A DNA stretch of 64,000 nucleotides from an uncultured Geobacter sp. (GTDB lineage: Bacteria; Desulfobacterota; Desulfuromonadia; Geobacterales; CAIOGM01), in the NCBI GenBank assembly GCA_903857795.1, contig CAIOGM010000061.1, forward strand, positions 1-64,000, read 5' to 3'. The position numbers and the translations under genes were made by a program. Under the pieces are notes generated by a model. The model made no database searches. It had not been told where the DNA came from and was given only the letters and a program-made list of their open reading frames with translations. Shown here one piece after another: positions 8,006 through 15,424 of this stretch. The first letter of the stretch is position 1. Each line of letters starts with the position of its first letter.

Positions 8006-8012
8006 GCCGTGA
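7788..8012 (+). CDS. outer-membrane spanin-like (Rz1-like) lipoprotein, nested
   Basis: This ORF lies inside the 7682 gene in a different frame and ends 7 bases after it. Its product (at most 74 residues, or 62 from an internal Met) has a hydrophobic start and a lipobox-like end of signal peptide (LFLSVWMTSCAS), followed by a Pro-containing mature part (LPQRPYLDQYRTVKLAQGQP). Rz1 proteins are short, proline-rich, lipid-anchored and often nested in Rz, as here. Confidence 0.5.
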   Translation: MRQEPDYAWLSGMVMLILFLSVWMTSCASLPQRPYLDQYRTVKLAQGQPAPNSGWLISESVLIGLVERAEACKP

Positions 8013-8074
8013 GTTGACAAGGATTCATTGACTACTGCATGGATGCTTCAAGATTGAGTGGATGGAACAAAAAA

Positions 8075-8103
8075 GGGGGCAATGCGCGCCAACGCAAGCC
8101 CCC
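8075..8103 (+). terminator. hairpin after the lysis cassette, possible terminator
   Basis: GGGGGC (8075-8080) and GCCCCC (8098-8103) pair across a 17-base loop that itself holds a small GCG/CGC stem. Only a weak T-rich stretch (TTACTTTTGTT) follows, so the terminator activity is moderate at best. The 8013-8353 stretch holds no gene, only this hairpin, the stronger terminator at 8234 and the promoter at 8287. Confidence 0.4.
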
Positions 8104-8233
8104 CGTTACTTTTGTTCTCCCCGACCAGGAGAGTATCTTAGGGATTCGGCCCTAAAACGTGTCTTTACTATAGTCCATACCCTTCCATAGCGCAACAGCC
8201 AATATTGTTACAACCTGCTGAACGATTGCCCTG

Positions 8234-8264
8234 CCTCTGCCCCGAGAGGTGGGGTTTTTTATTT
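8234..8264 (+). terminator. Rho-independent terminator
   Basis: CCTCT/AGAGG, or the alternative CCCC/GGGG pairing, forms a short hairpin directly followed by TTTTTTATTTT. It separates the lysis operon from the next, independently transcribed gene. Confidence 0.55.
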
Positions 8265-8286
8265 TGAGGGGAGCGAAAATATATGG

Positions 8287-8315
8287 TTGACAAACCTAAG
8301 CGCTTGGGTTACTAT
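8287..8315 (+). promoter_or_regulatory. sigma-70 promoter with an operator palindrome in its spacer
   Basis: TTGACA (8287-8292) and TACTAT (8310-8315) are 17 bases apart. The spacer is almost entirely occupied by AACCTAAGCGCTTGGGTT (8293-8310), an 18-bp palindrome with one mismatched pair. This placement is typical of a repressor site that blocks RNA polymerase. The promoter drives the gene at 8354. Confidence 0.7.
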
Positions 8316-8353
8316 TCAAGCACAAGGAAGGCAAAACGAACGAGGAGACCGCC

Positions 8354-9055
8354 ATGAAAATCACATACTGCCCGACTGAGCCCATCAACAATTTCCACCA
8401 CTCTCGCCCCCTCGACCTCATCATCACCGGGGAAACTACAGAGGGTATCTGCTGCTCTGGCGATGTCTACAGGATCAGCACCAGCCAGGCAGCTAAGATC
8501 CGCAAGCACTTCTGCGGCATCACCGATTGCCGGTGCGCTGCTGGCGCTACCGATCAGCTCAACGAAGACGGAACTGAGTGGGGCATACCGGTGCGCTACT
8601 GCACTACCAAAACCCCCTCTCCATCTGTGGACGACCTGACCATCAAATTTGACAACACGCGTTGGAATTCCGAAACCTGCGAACACGATCTGCCCGTGGT
8701 ATCGGTGGGGGAATTCGTGGCGCTGGTATGCATGAGTAGCTACGGCCACGACACCTATGATTTCTCAGTCTCGCAGATGGTGCAGGACGACGGGGTGTGC
8801 ATCAACGGTATCACCCACTACTATCTGGGGATGCACGAGGTAGTAAAATGCAGCACGACCAGCATCACCTTGCGTCCTGCTGGTGCTGACGATCTATTTC
8901 GCGTGGACGCATCGGGGCAACGGGTTCGGAAAAACCCCGCAGCCGCCGCACTCGGGTCTATCGGAGGAGCGGCTAAAACCCCGGCAAAATCTGCGGCATC
9001 CCGCGCCAACGGTGCCAAGGGTGGTAGGCCGCGCAAAGTTCCTTCCGCTGAATAA
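8354..9055 (+). CDS. moron-like cargo gene, Cys-rich protein of unknown function
   Basis: A GAGGAGACCGCC-ATG start gives a 233-residue protein with many cysteines in its first two thirds (GICCSGD, HFCGITDCRCAAG, SETCEHD) and a basic C-terminus, ASRANGAKGGRPRK. That ending (ASRANG.KGGRPRK) recurs on otherwise unrelated phage and toxin-antitoxin proteins, and the GRP core resembles an AT hook that binds DNA minor groove. I do not recognise the main domain. The gene has its own promoter with an operator-like palindrome and lies between two terminators at the prophage edge. This is the layout of a moron, a gene expressed from the lysogen. A DNA-binding or host-modifying role is only inferred. Confidence 0.65.
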   Translation: MKITYCPTEPINNFHHSRPLDLIITGETTEGICCSGDVYRISTSQAAKIRKHFCGITDCRCAAGATDQLNEDGTEWGIPVRYCTTKTPSPSVDDLTIKFDNTRWNSETCEHDLPVVSVGEFVALVCMSSYGHDTYDFSVSQMVQDDGVCINGITHYYLGMHEVVKCSTTSITLRPAGADDLFRVDASGQRVRKNPAAAALGSIGGAAKTPAKSAASRANGAKGGRPRKVPSAE

Positions 9056-9056
9056 A

Positions 9057-9096
9057 AAAGTCCCCGCTCCGGGTGACCAGGGCGGGGGATTTTTGT
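9057..9096 (+). terminator. Rho-independent terminator of the moron-like gene
   Basis: CCCCGC (9062-9067) pairs with GCGGGG (9082-9087), followed by GATTTTTG, and preceded by an A run that could serve the opposite strand. It ends the prophage-side transcription just before the convergent metH gene. Confidence 0.75.
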
Positions 9097-9182
9097 ATCA
9101 AAACTTACTATGGGCTGACTATTCCCATTCATTACGGCATAAGACTCAACATAACTACTCGTAATTGCTGAAGTCACAAAAC

Positions 9183-12100
9183 TCACACGGCGAAATACCT
9201 CCCCTCCGGGTGATGGAAGACCAGGGCCGAGACGCTGGCCTCGGGATCCATCATGAACCCTTCGGTGAGCTGCACGCCGATCTGCTCCGGTTTCAAGAGG
9301 GAGAAGAGTTTCTCTTGGTCGTTGATCTCGGGGCAGGCGGGGTAGCCGAAGGAGACCCGTATCCCGTGATAGTCGGCGTTGAAGAGCTGCTTCAGCGTGA
9401 GGGACGGGTCGTCGGTGATCCCCCATGCATCCCTGATCCGCTTGTGGACGAACTCGGCGGTGGCCTCGGCCAGCTCCAGGGCCAGCGCCTGGAGGAGATG
9501 GGACTTCAGGTACTCACCGGCCTCCTTGAGCCGTTCCGCCTCATCCCGGACCCCTTCGCCGCAGGTGACCACGAAGAGGGCGATGCTGTCCCGTTCCCCC
9601 GTGGAGAGCGGCCTGGCGAAATCGGCCAGGCAGAGTCGCTCACCCCCCCCTTGGCGCGGGAAGGTGAAGCGGGTGACCTCGCCGCCTGAACCGGCGGGAT
9701 CGAAGAGAACGAGAGCGTCGCCGTCCCCTGCCGCCGGGAAGAAGCGGAAGAGGGCGTGGGGCCGGATCAGCTGCCGTTGCTGTACCTCGGCGAGCATCGC
9801 CTCCACCGTCTCGTGGAGCTTCACCGCCTTTTCGTCACCGGCTGCCAGGAGCCGCTCCACCACCCCGGTGAGCCCCAGGTGCTTGGTGTAGAGCATCTGG
9901 CGGTTTAGGAGCGGGAGGATGTGGGCCAGGGGGAGCTCCCGCAGGAGATGGGGTGCAAAGTCGGGAGGAGCGGGGAGTTGGACATCGGTGCGAATCGCCG
10001 AGCGGCCGGTCCCGCCTGCTGCTACCACACTCTTGGGAGGTAACTGCATGGCTGCCTCCTGCTGCTCCGCCACTTGCCGGAGCAGTTCCGGACGAAGGAG
10101 CGGGTCGGAGAGCCGGTTGGCCAGCTCCAGTCCGGTCATGGCTTCCTTGGCGTAGAGCACCGGGCCGCCGTAGGCCGGGGCGATCCGGGTGTCGGCAAAC
10201 TTCTTCGAGAGAGCTGCCCCCCCCACCATGAGCGGCACATTTATCCCGGCGGCCTTCAGGTCGGCCGCGGTGATGGCCATCTGCTGGGCGCTCTTGACCA
10301 GGAGCCCCGAGAGGCCGATGAAGTCGGGGCGCTCCCGGAGCGCCGCGGCAATTAGCGCCTCCGGCGGCACCTTTATCCCCAGGTTGACCACTTCGAAGCC
10401 GTTGTTGGAGAGGATGATCTCAACCAGGTTCTTGCCGATGTCGTGGACATCCCCCTTGACCGTGGCCAGGAGCATCTTCCCTTTGGTGGATGTTTCCGCC
10501 TTTTCCAGGAATGGCTGCAGATAGACCACTGCCGCCTTCATCGCCTCGGCGGACTGGAGTACCTCGGCCACGATGAGCTGATTGTCGTTGAAGAGCCGCC
10601 CCACCTCGGCCATACCGGCCATGAGCGGACCGTTGATGATCTCCAGAGGGCGGTCACCCCGGGCCAGGGCCGCATCCAGGTCGGCGGTAAGGCCGTTCTT
10701 GATCCCTTCGATGATGTAGCGGGGGAGCCGCTCGTCCAGCGGAAGGTCGGCGGCCGGGACGTGGGAGACCGGCGCCCGATCGCGGAAGGCTGCGGCAAAG
10801 GCTGCAATGGGGTCGGCCCCCCGCCAGTAGATGAGGTCATCGGCCAGTTGGTGTTCATCCTGGGAGATGCCGGCGTACCGCTCAAGCTTTTCGGTGTTGA
10901 CGATGGCGTAGGTGAGGCCGGCCTTGACGCAGTGGTGGAGGAAGATGGAGTTGAGAACTTCGCGCCCTGCCTGGGGGAGGCCGAAGGAGACGTTGGAGAT
11001 CCCCAGGATGGTGCTGCAGCGGGGAAACTCCTCGCTGATGAGCCGCACCCCCTCGATGGTCTCCACGGCCGAGCCGATGTAATTTTCATCGCCGCTCCCC
11101 ACCGGGAAGACCAGCGGGTCGAAGATCAGCTCCTCGGGCTGCAGGCCGTATGTGTTAACCAGCAGGTCGTAGGAGCGCCGGGCCACCGCCAGCTTCCGCT
11201 CCCGGGTAACCGCCATGCCGTGCTGCGGATCCTCGTCGATGCACCCCACCACCACGGCGCCGCCGTAGCGCCGCAGGAGATCGGCGGCCTGAGCGAACCG
11301 CTCTTCGCCGTCCTCCAGGTTGATGGAGTTGAGCACAGACTTTCCCTGGAGACGTTGGAAGGCCAGCTCCATCACCGCGGCGTCGGTGCTGTCGATCATG
11401 ATCGGAGCGCGAACCTTACGGGGAAGGAAATCCAGGAGCCGCGTCATGTCGTCGGTTTCGTCACGGTCCGGGTTGGCCACGCAGACGTCGATGACCTGGG
11501 CTCCCCCCTTCACCTGATCGCGGGCGATCTCACTCCCCTCCTCGAACTTTTCGGCGATGATGAGGTTCTTGAACTTCCGGGAGCCGATGACGTTGGTTCG
11601 CTCCCCCACGAGCACCGGACGGTTGTCATCTTCGATGAAGAGCGGTTCGATTCCGGAGACCACCCGGCGGCGAACAGTGACGGGACGGCGGGGGGGCTTC
11701 CCCGCCACCATCCGGGCGATTGCCGAGATATGGGCCGGGGTGGTGCCGCAGCAGCCGCCGATGATGTTGATCCACCCCTCGTCCACGAAGCGGCTCAGTT
11801 TCTTGGCAAGGGAGTCGGGGGTCTCGGCATAGGTGCCGTTTTCGTCGGGAAGTCCGGCGTTGGGGTAGACGGAGACGTGGCAGCAGGCGAGTTGGGAGAG
11901 CGACCTCAGGTGATCGGTCATGAACTCCGGCCCGGTGGCGCAGTTGAGGCCGATGCTCATAAGCCCCAGTGATCCCTCCAGGTGAGATACGCTGGTGTAG
12001 AGCGCCTCGACCCCCTGGCCGGCCAGCATGGTTCCGGTGGCCTCGATGGTGCCGGAGATCATCACCGGGACGCTCTTGCCTGCCTCCCCGAAGGCGAGGC

Positions 12101-12629
12101 GGATCCCTTCGGCTGCGGCCTTGAGATTCAGGGTGTCCTGGGCCGTCTCCAGGAGGAGGAGATCCACCCCGCCGGCCAAAAGGCCCAGGGTCTGGCCGTG
12201 GAAGGCGGTCACCAGCTGCTTGAAGGTGACGCCGCCGGTGACGGAGATGGTCCGGGTGGTCGGCCCCATGGAGCCGGCCACCCAGCGTGGTCTCTCCGGA
12301 GTGGCGCAGGCGTCGCAGGCGGCCCGGGCGATCTCTGCGGCGCGGCGGTTGATCTCGAAGACCTTTCCCTCCAGTCCGTACTCCGCCAGGACGATGTCGG
12401 TGGCGCCGAAGGTGTCGGTCTCGATGATGTCGGCCCCCGCCTCCAGGTAAGCGCGGTGGACATCAGCGATGACATCCGGTCGGGTCAGTACCAGCTGCTC
12501 GTTGCACCCCTCGTACTCCGGGCCGCCGAAGTCGGCGGGGGTAAGGTGGCGCTCCTGGAGCTGGGTTCCCATGGCGCCGTCGATGACGAGGATCCGCTGG
12601 GTGAGTGCCTGCAGAATGGAGTGGGACAA
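9183..12629 (-). CDS. metH: cobalamin-dependent methionine synthase
   Basis: MetH moves the methyl group of 5-methyltetrahydrofolate to homocysteine through methylcobalamin, making methionine in the cytoplasm. The 1148 residues hold all four modules in order. The homocysteine module (~1-310) has the zinc-binding cysteines in GLNCATGP and GGCCGTTP. The pterin module starts at GERTNVIGSRKF. The B12 module has DVHDIGKN near residue 725, whose His replaces the lower axial ligand. The C-terminal AdoMet reactivation module contains RVSFGYPACPE. The reactivation module is often missing in anaerobes, so its presence means the enzyme can be reactivated by AdoMet and a reductant. It lies 87 bases after metF on the same strand, probably one transcript, with a type II repeat in the gap. 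Confidence 0.97.
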   Translation of the reverse strand: MSHSILQALTQRILVIDGAMGTQLQERHLTPADFGGPEYEGCNEQLVLTRPDVIADVHRAYLEAGADIIETDTFGATDIVLAEYGLEGKVFEINRRAAEIARAACDACATPERPRWVAGSMGPTTRTISVTGGVTFKQLVTAFHGQTLGLLAGGVDLLLLETAQDTLNLKAAAEGIRLAFGEAGKSVPVMISGTIEATGTMLAGQGVEALYTSVSHLEGSLGLMSIGLNCATGPEFMTDHLRSLSQLACCHVSVYPNAGLPDENGTYAETPDSLAKKLSRFVDEGWINIIGGCCGTTPAHISAIARMVAGKPPRRPVTVRRRVVSGIEPLFIEDDNRPVLVGERTNVIGSRKFKNLIIAEKFEEGSEIARDQVKGGAQVIDVCVANPDRDETDDMTRLLDFLPRKVRAPIMIDSTDAAVMELAFQRLQGKSVLNSINLEDGEERFAQAADLLRRYGGAVVVGCIDEDPQHGMAVTRERKLAVARRSYDLLVNTYGLQPEELIFDPLVFPVGSGDENYIGSAVETIEGVRLISEEFPRCSTILGISNVSFGLPQAGREVLNSIFLHHCVKAGLTYAIVNTEKLERYAGISQDEHQLADDLIYWRGADPIAAFAAAFRDRAPVSHVPAADLPLDERLPRYIIEGIKNGLTADLDAALARGDRPLEIINGPLMAGMAEVGRLFNDNQLIVAEVLQSAEAMKAAVVYLQPFLEKAETSTKGKMLLATVKGDVHDIGKNLVEIILSNNGFEVVNLGIKVPPEALIAAALRERPDFIGLSGLLVKSAQQMAITAADLKAAGINVPLMVGGAALSKKFADTRIAPAYGGPVLYAKEAMTGLELANRLSDPLLRPELLRQVAEQQEAAMQLPPKSVVAAGGTGRSAIRTDVQLPAPPDFAPHLLRELPLAHILPLLNRQMLYTKHLGLTGVVERLLAAGDEKAVKLHETVEAMLAEVQQRQLIRPHALFRFFPAAGDGDALVLFDPAGSGGEVTRFTFPRQGGGERLCLADFARPLSTGERDSIALFVVTCGEGVRDEAERLKEAGEYLKSHLLQALALELAEATAEFVHKRIRDAWGITDDPSLTLKQLFNADYHGIRVSFGYPACPEINDQEKLFSLLKPEQIGVQLTEGFMMDPEASVSALVFHHPEGRYFAV

Positions 12630-12667
12630 AGGAAGCTCCTTATGAGTGCAAAAGGATTGGGGTTGAC

Positions 12668-12693
12668 GTAGGGGCGAGGCACGCCTCGCCCGT
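12668..12693. repeat. type II palindromic repeat in the metF-metH gap
   Basis: GTAGGGGCGAGGCACGCCTC begins a near-perfect hairpin (GGGCGAGGC/GCCTCGCCC). Similar hairpins with the GGGCGA...TCGCCC core lie at 50225 and 58787, so this is a small dispersed family located between genes. Confidence 0.65.
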
Positions 12694-12716
12694 CAAAGAG
12701 AGATGGCCGGGAGGGA

Positions 12717-13592
12717 TCAAGATCCCAGCAGCCCCTCCACGATCTCCAGCACCGCGTCGGCGCGGTTGAGGGTGTAGAGATGAACTCCGGGAGCGCCGGA
12801 CGCCAGGAGCTCATCCGCCTGCTGCCGGGCATGGGCGATCCCCACCCGTTGCACCGCCGCAGCGCCGCCGGAGCGATCGGCTTCCTCCAGCTTTGCCATG
12901 AAAGCGGGGGGGATGGAGGCGCCGCAGAGGGAGACGATCCGGTTGATTACCTTGAGACTCACCACGGGCAGGATGCCGGGAATGAACGGACTGTCTATCC
13001 CAAGGGAGCGGGCCCGGCGTACGAAGTTGAAGTAGTGGGCGTTGTCGAAGAAGAGTTGGGTCACTACAAAGTCGGCGCCCTGGTCCATCTTGAAACGAAG
13101 CGCCTCCAGATCTGCTGCCGGGCTGACCGCCTCCGGGTGGGACTCAGGATAGCCGGCCACGCCGATCCCAAGCTCCGGGTGAGAAGCGTGGATGAGGGAG
13201 ACCAAGTCCGAGGCGTGCTGCAGGTTCCTGCTGGGGTAGGTCTCCGGCGTCACCTCCTTGGGAAGGTCACCGCGGAGCGCCAGGACGTTGGTGACCCCCT
13301 GGTTTGCCAGCGCGTCGAGAAACCGTTCGACCTGGCCCGGCTCCGAGCCGATGCAGGTCAGATGGGCCATCGCCTCCAGTCCGTGCTCCTGTTTGAGACG
13401 GGAGACGATATCCAGGGTATCCCGGTGGCTGCTGCCTCCGGCGCCGTAGGTGACCGAGGCGAAGAGCGGCCGTGAGGGAGTCAACCGCTCCACCGTGCGA
13501 AAGAAGGCGGGCCACTCCGTCTGCTCCTTGGGAGGAAAGAATTCGAAGGAGACAAAGGGTTTTCCCGGGATGATGGCGTCGATTATCTTCAT
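12717..13592 (-). CDS. metF: 5,10-methylenetetrahydrofolate reductase
   Basis: MetF reduces 5,10-methylenetetrahydrofolate to 5-methyltetrahydrofolate with FAD, supplying MetH. The 291-residue protein is the usual bacterial length. The family landmarks are in order: SFEFFPPKE at the N-terminus, VTYGAGGSS, a folate/FAD segment with LALRGD, GVAGYPESHPE, and MDQGADFVVTQLFFD with PGILPV afterwards. It is the first gene of the likely metF-metH operon and has a recognisable promoter with a palindrome over the -10 box. No SAM or cobalamin riboswitch fits in the short leader. Confidence 0.96.
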   Translation of the reverse strand: MKIIDAIIPGKPFVSFEFFPPKEQTEWPAFFRTVERLTPSRPLFASVTYGAGGSSHRDTLDIVSRLKQEHGLEAMAHLTCIGSEPGQVERFLDALANQGVTNVLALRGDLPKEVTPETYPSRNLQHASDLVSLIHASHPELGIGVAGYPESHPEAVSPAADLEALRFKMDQGADFVVTQLFFDNAHYFNFVRRARSLGIDSPFIPGILPVVSLKVINRIVSLCGASIPPAFMAKLEEADRSGGAAAVQRVGIAHARQQADELLASGAPGVHLYTLNRADAVLEIVEGLLGS

Positions 13593-13621
13593 GAACTCTC
13601 CTGCTGACAGTTATGCAAAAA

Positions 13622-13656
13622 CGGGTAATCATACCCGAAATACAGGTTGGGAGCAA
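13622..13656 (-). promoter_or_regulatory. metF-metH promoter with a palindrome over the -10 box
   Basis: On the minus strand TTGCTC (13651-13656) and TATGAT (13628-13633) are separated by 17 bases. The -10 box lies in the centre of CGGGTATGATTACCCG (13622-13637), with perfect 6-bp arms. A regulator bound there would block transcription. The identity of the regulator is unknown. Confidence 0.6.
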
Positions 13657-13741
13657 GTGCAACATCCGGGAAAATCGGTGCCGGTATCTTCATTCTGCCG
13701 GTTGATGGGGGGCTGACGCAGTCGGCGGCGGCGCACCCCTG

Positions 13742-14113
13742 CTACCTGTCCAGAAACAGTATGGCCTCACCGGTACACTCGGTCAGGTTGAAGCAGTCGG
13801 TAAACCAGTCGATGATGACGAGGCGGCAATCGGCGATAATGACCGCGTCTGCCGACAGTCGCGCCGCCTGGAGTTGCAGATTCAGCAGCGCGTCGGATTC
13901 GGGGATATTGGTGTCGAAGTTGCTGCGCCGGCATCCGGCGCCGAATACTTTGCCGAGATTTTTATGCCGCCGGTTCGTCGTCTCACGGAGCAGTTCCACC
14001 TGCCCGGCGTCGGCCCGTTGTTGGGGGGTGGGGATCTCCACGTTTTTGCTGCCGACGCATCCGGCGATGAGGGGGAGGAGGATCAACAGACAGGTAGCTG
14101 TTTTCATTGGCAT
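13742..14113 (-). CDS. RcsF-like / DUF4156-type lipoprotein
   Basis: The start at 14113 (MPMKTATCLL) has a GGAG 6-7 bases before it; the longer ORF-track start at 14191 would bury the signal peptide. The 123-residue product has a clear lipoprotein signal (LLILLPLIAGC). The mature part holds four cysteines (FGAGCRR, IIADCRL, WFTDCF, LTECTG) and an Ala/Leu helix (LQLQAARLSADAVI), matching the small alpha/beta fold of RcsF and DUF4156 proteins, where the cysteines form two disulfides. RcsF senses outer-membrane stress in enterobacteria; no Rcs phosphorelay genes are nearby, so the function here is open. It lies between metF and cysE on the metF strand. Confidence 0.6.
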   Translation of the reverse strand: MPMKTATCLLILLPLIAGCVGSKNVEIPTPQQRADAGQVELLRETTNRRHKNLGKVFGAGCRRSNFDTNIPESDALLNLQLQAARLSADAVIIADCRLVIIDWFTDCFNLTECTGEAILFLDR

Positions 14114-14184
14114 GGAGCTCCAGCGGTGGTTTAAGGTGAAGGTAAGGATTCTATAGTGACTGGACAACCTGATTCCCCCGTTAG

Positions 14185-14240
14185 TTGACAAGTCAGGTCG
14201 GGTATGCTATCCGTCAGTGGCGATTGATCGCCACTGACGG
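14185..14240 (+). promoter_or_regulatory. cysE upstream region with a 14-bp perfect inverted repeat
   Basis: TTGACA lies at 14185-14190, with -10-like sequence (TATGCTATC) up to 14211. Directly after it comes a perfect inverted repeat of 14-bp arms with a 2-base centre (14211-14240; half site CCGTCAGTGGCGAT). It ends 12 bases before the cysE ATG, with the RBS AAGGGG between. It could be an operator at the transcription start or a 5' hairpin next to the RBS. The -35/-10 spacing is not ideal, so the promoter is tentative but the repeat is certain. Confidence 0.6.
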
Positions 14241-14252
14241 AAGGGGTTTACC

Positions 14253-14933
14253 ATGTTCTCAGCTCTCAGGGAAGATATCAAGGCCGTATTTGACCGGGAC
14301 CCGGCGGCGCGAAGCGCCCTGGAGGTCTTTTTTTGTTATCCGGGGCTGCACGCGCTCTGGTTCCACCGGCTCTCCCACCGCCTCTGGGTGAGGCAGTGGT
14401 TTTTCCTCGGACGGTTCATCTCCCACTTGGGGCGGTTCTTCACCGGGATAGAGATCCATCCCGGAGCTACCATCGGCAAGGGGTTCTTCATCGATCACGG
14501 CATGGGGGTGGTGATCGGCGAGACCGCCGAGATCGGCAATAATGTCACCCTCTACCACGGAGTCACCCTGGGAGGGGTGAGCTGGGAGAAGAGCAAGCGC
14601 CACCCCACCGTGGAGGACAATGTGGTTATCGGTTCGGGGGCCAAGGTCCTGGGGCCGTTCACCGTCGGCAAGGGAAGCAAGATTGGCTCCAACTCGGTGG
14701 TGGTGAAGGAGGTCCCTCCCAACGCCACGGTGGTCGGCATCCCCGGCCGGATGGTGGTGGCGACGGAGCAGCCGCCGGCGCGGATGGACCTGGAGCATGG
14801 CCGGCTCCCCGATCCGGAGGCCAAGGCCATTGCCTGTCTCTTCGACCAGATCCGTGATCTGGAGCGGAAATATACGGAGCTGCAGGCAGATCATGATCTG
14901 CTGAAAAAGCAGCTTCGAACGGAGCGTACCTGA
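14253..14933 (+). CDS. cysE: serine O-acetyltransferase
   Basis: CysE acetylates L-serine with acetyl-CoA to give O-acetylserine, the precursor of cysteine. The 226-residue protein is the short bacterial form. After a helical N-terminus it enters the left-handed beta-helix of hexapeptide repeats ([20 protein letters not shown], then [20 protein letters not shown]), with the catalytic Asp-His pair in IDHGMG and HGVTLGG. The C-terminal tail is long and charged. It begins a sulfur operon: the next gene (Rrf2 type) starts at its stop codon (TGATG), followed by nifS and mnmA. This context suggests that cysteine made here feeds Fe-S and thiolation chemistry. Confidence 0.95.
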   Translation: MFSALREDIKAVFDRDPAARSALEVFFCYPGLHALWFHRLSHRLWVRQWFFLGRFISHLGRFFTGIEIHPGATIGKGFFIDHGMGVVIGETAEIGNNVTLYHGVTLGGVSWEKSKRHPTVEDNVVIGSGAKVLGPFTVGKGSKIGSNSVVVKEVPPNATVVGIPGRMVVATEQPPARMDLEHGRLPDPEAKAIACLFDQIRDLERKYTELQADHDLLKKQLRTERT

Positions 14934-15424
14934 TGCTGCTGACCAAGAAGGCCCACTACGCGATTCAGGCCCTGGTGGATCTCTCCGCCCACTCTCTGGG
15001 GAAACCGGTCCCCCTCAAGGAGATCGCCCGGCGTGAGGGGATCCCTCTGCCGTACCTGGAGCAGCTCTTCTTCCGGTTGAAGAAGGGGCTTCTGGTCACC
15101 GCGGTCCGCGGACCCGGCGGCGGCTATCTTCTGGCCCGCCCTGGCTCGGAGATCCGGATCAGCGACATCGTCGCCACCGTTGAGGAACCGCTTCGGCCGG
15201 TAGCCTGCAGGGACGAGCGGAAGGAGTGCGACCGGGATATCCGCTGTGCCGCCCATGGGGTCTGGCAGGATCTGGGGGCGAGGATCGCCAGTTTTCTCGA
15301 CGGCATTACCCTGGAAGAGCTGGCGCGACAGCGGCCTGAAGGTGCAGAAGGGGCGGCGACCGGCCGGCCACCCCAGCCGATACAAGGAGTTTCCCACCGT
15401 GCGGTTCGTCTACCTGGATCATAA
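14933..15424 (+). CDS. Rrf2-family (IscR-like) transcriptional regulator
   Basis: This 163-residue protein has the Rrf2 winged helix at the N-terminus (LTKKAHYAIQALVDLSAH, the recognition region EIARREGIPLPYLEQLF, and the wing RGPGGGYLLAR). The cysteines CRDERKECDRDIRC (~residues 85-100) match the three-Cys cluster site of IscR, so it probably binds a [2Fe-2S] cluster and reports Fe-S or cysteine status. It overlaps cysE by one base and nifS by 26 bases. By context it likely regulates this cysE-nifS operon, and the large palindrome before cysE is a candidate target. Whether it is a true IscR or a CymR-like cysteine regulator cannot be decided. Confidence 0.88.
   Translation: MLLTKKAHYAIQALVDLSAHSLGKPVPLKEIARREGIPLPYLEQLFFRLKKGLLVTAVRGPGGGYLLARPGSEIRISDIVATVEEPLRPVACRDERKECDRDIRCAAHGVWQDLGARIASFLDGITLEELARQRPEGAEGAATGRPPQPIQGVSHRAVRLPGS

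Noticed and set aside
8013-9182. tRNA gene as prophage attachment site
   Set aside because: No cloverleaf-like sequence or CCA end was found at this prophage edge. The other end is outside the window, so att repeats cannot be tested.
10443-11972. 509-codon plus-strand ORF opposite metH
   Set aside because: It lies antisense to strongly conserved MetH codons. The sequence is Gly/His/Asp-rich without domains, as expected from the complement of a G+C-rich gene.
13593-13741. SAM or cobalamin riboswitch before metF-metH
   Set aside because: The leader is too short and lacks the conserved cores; a simple promoter with a palindrome explains the region.
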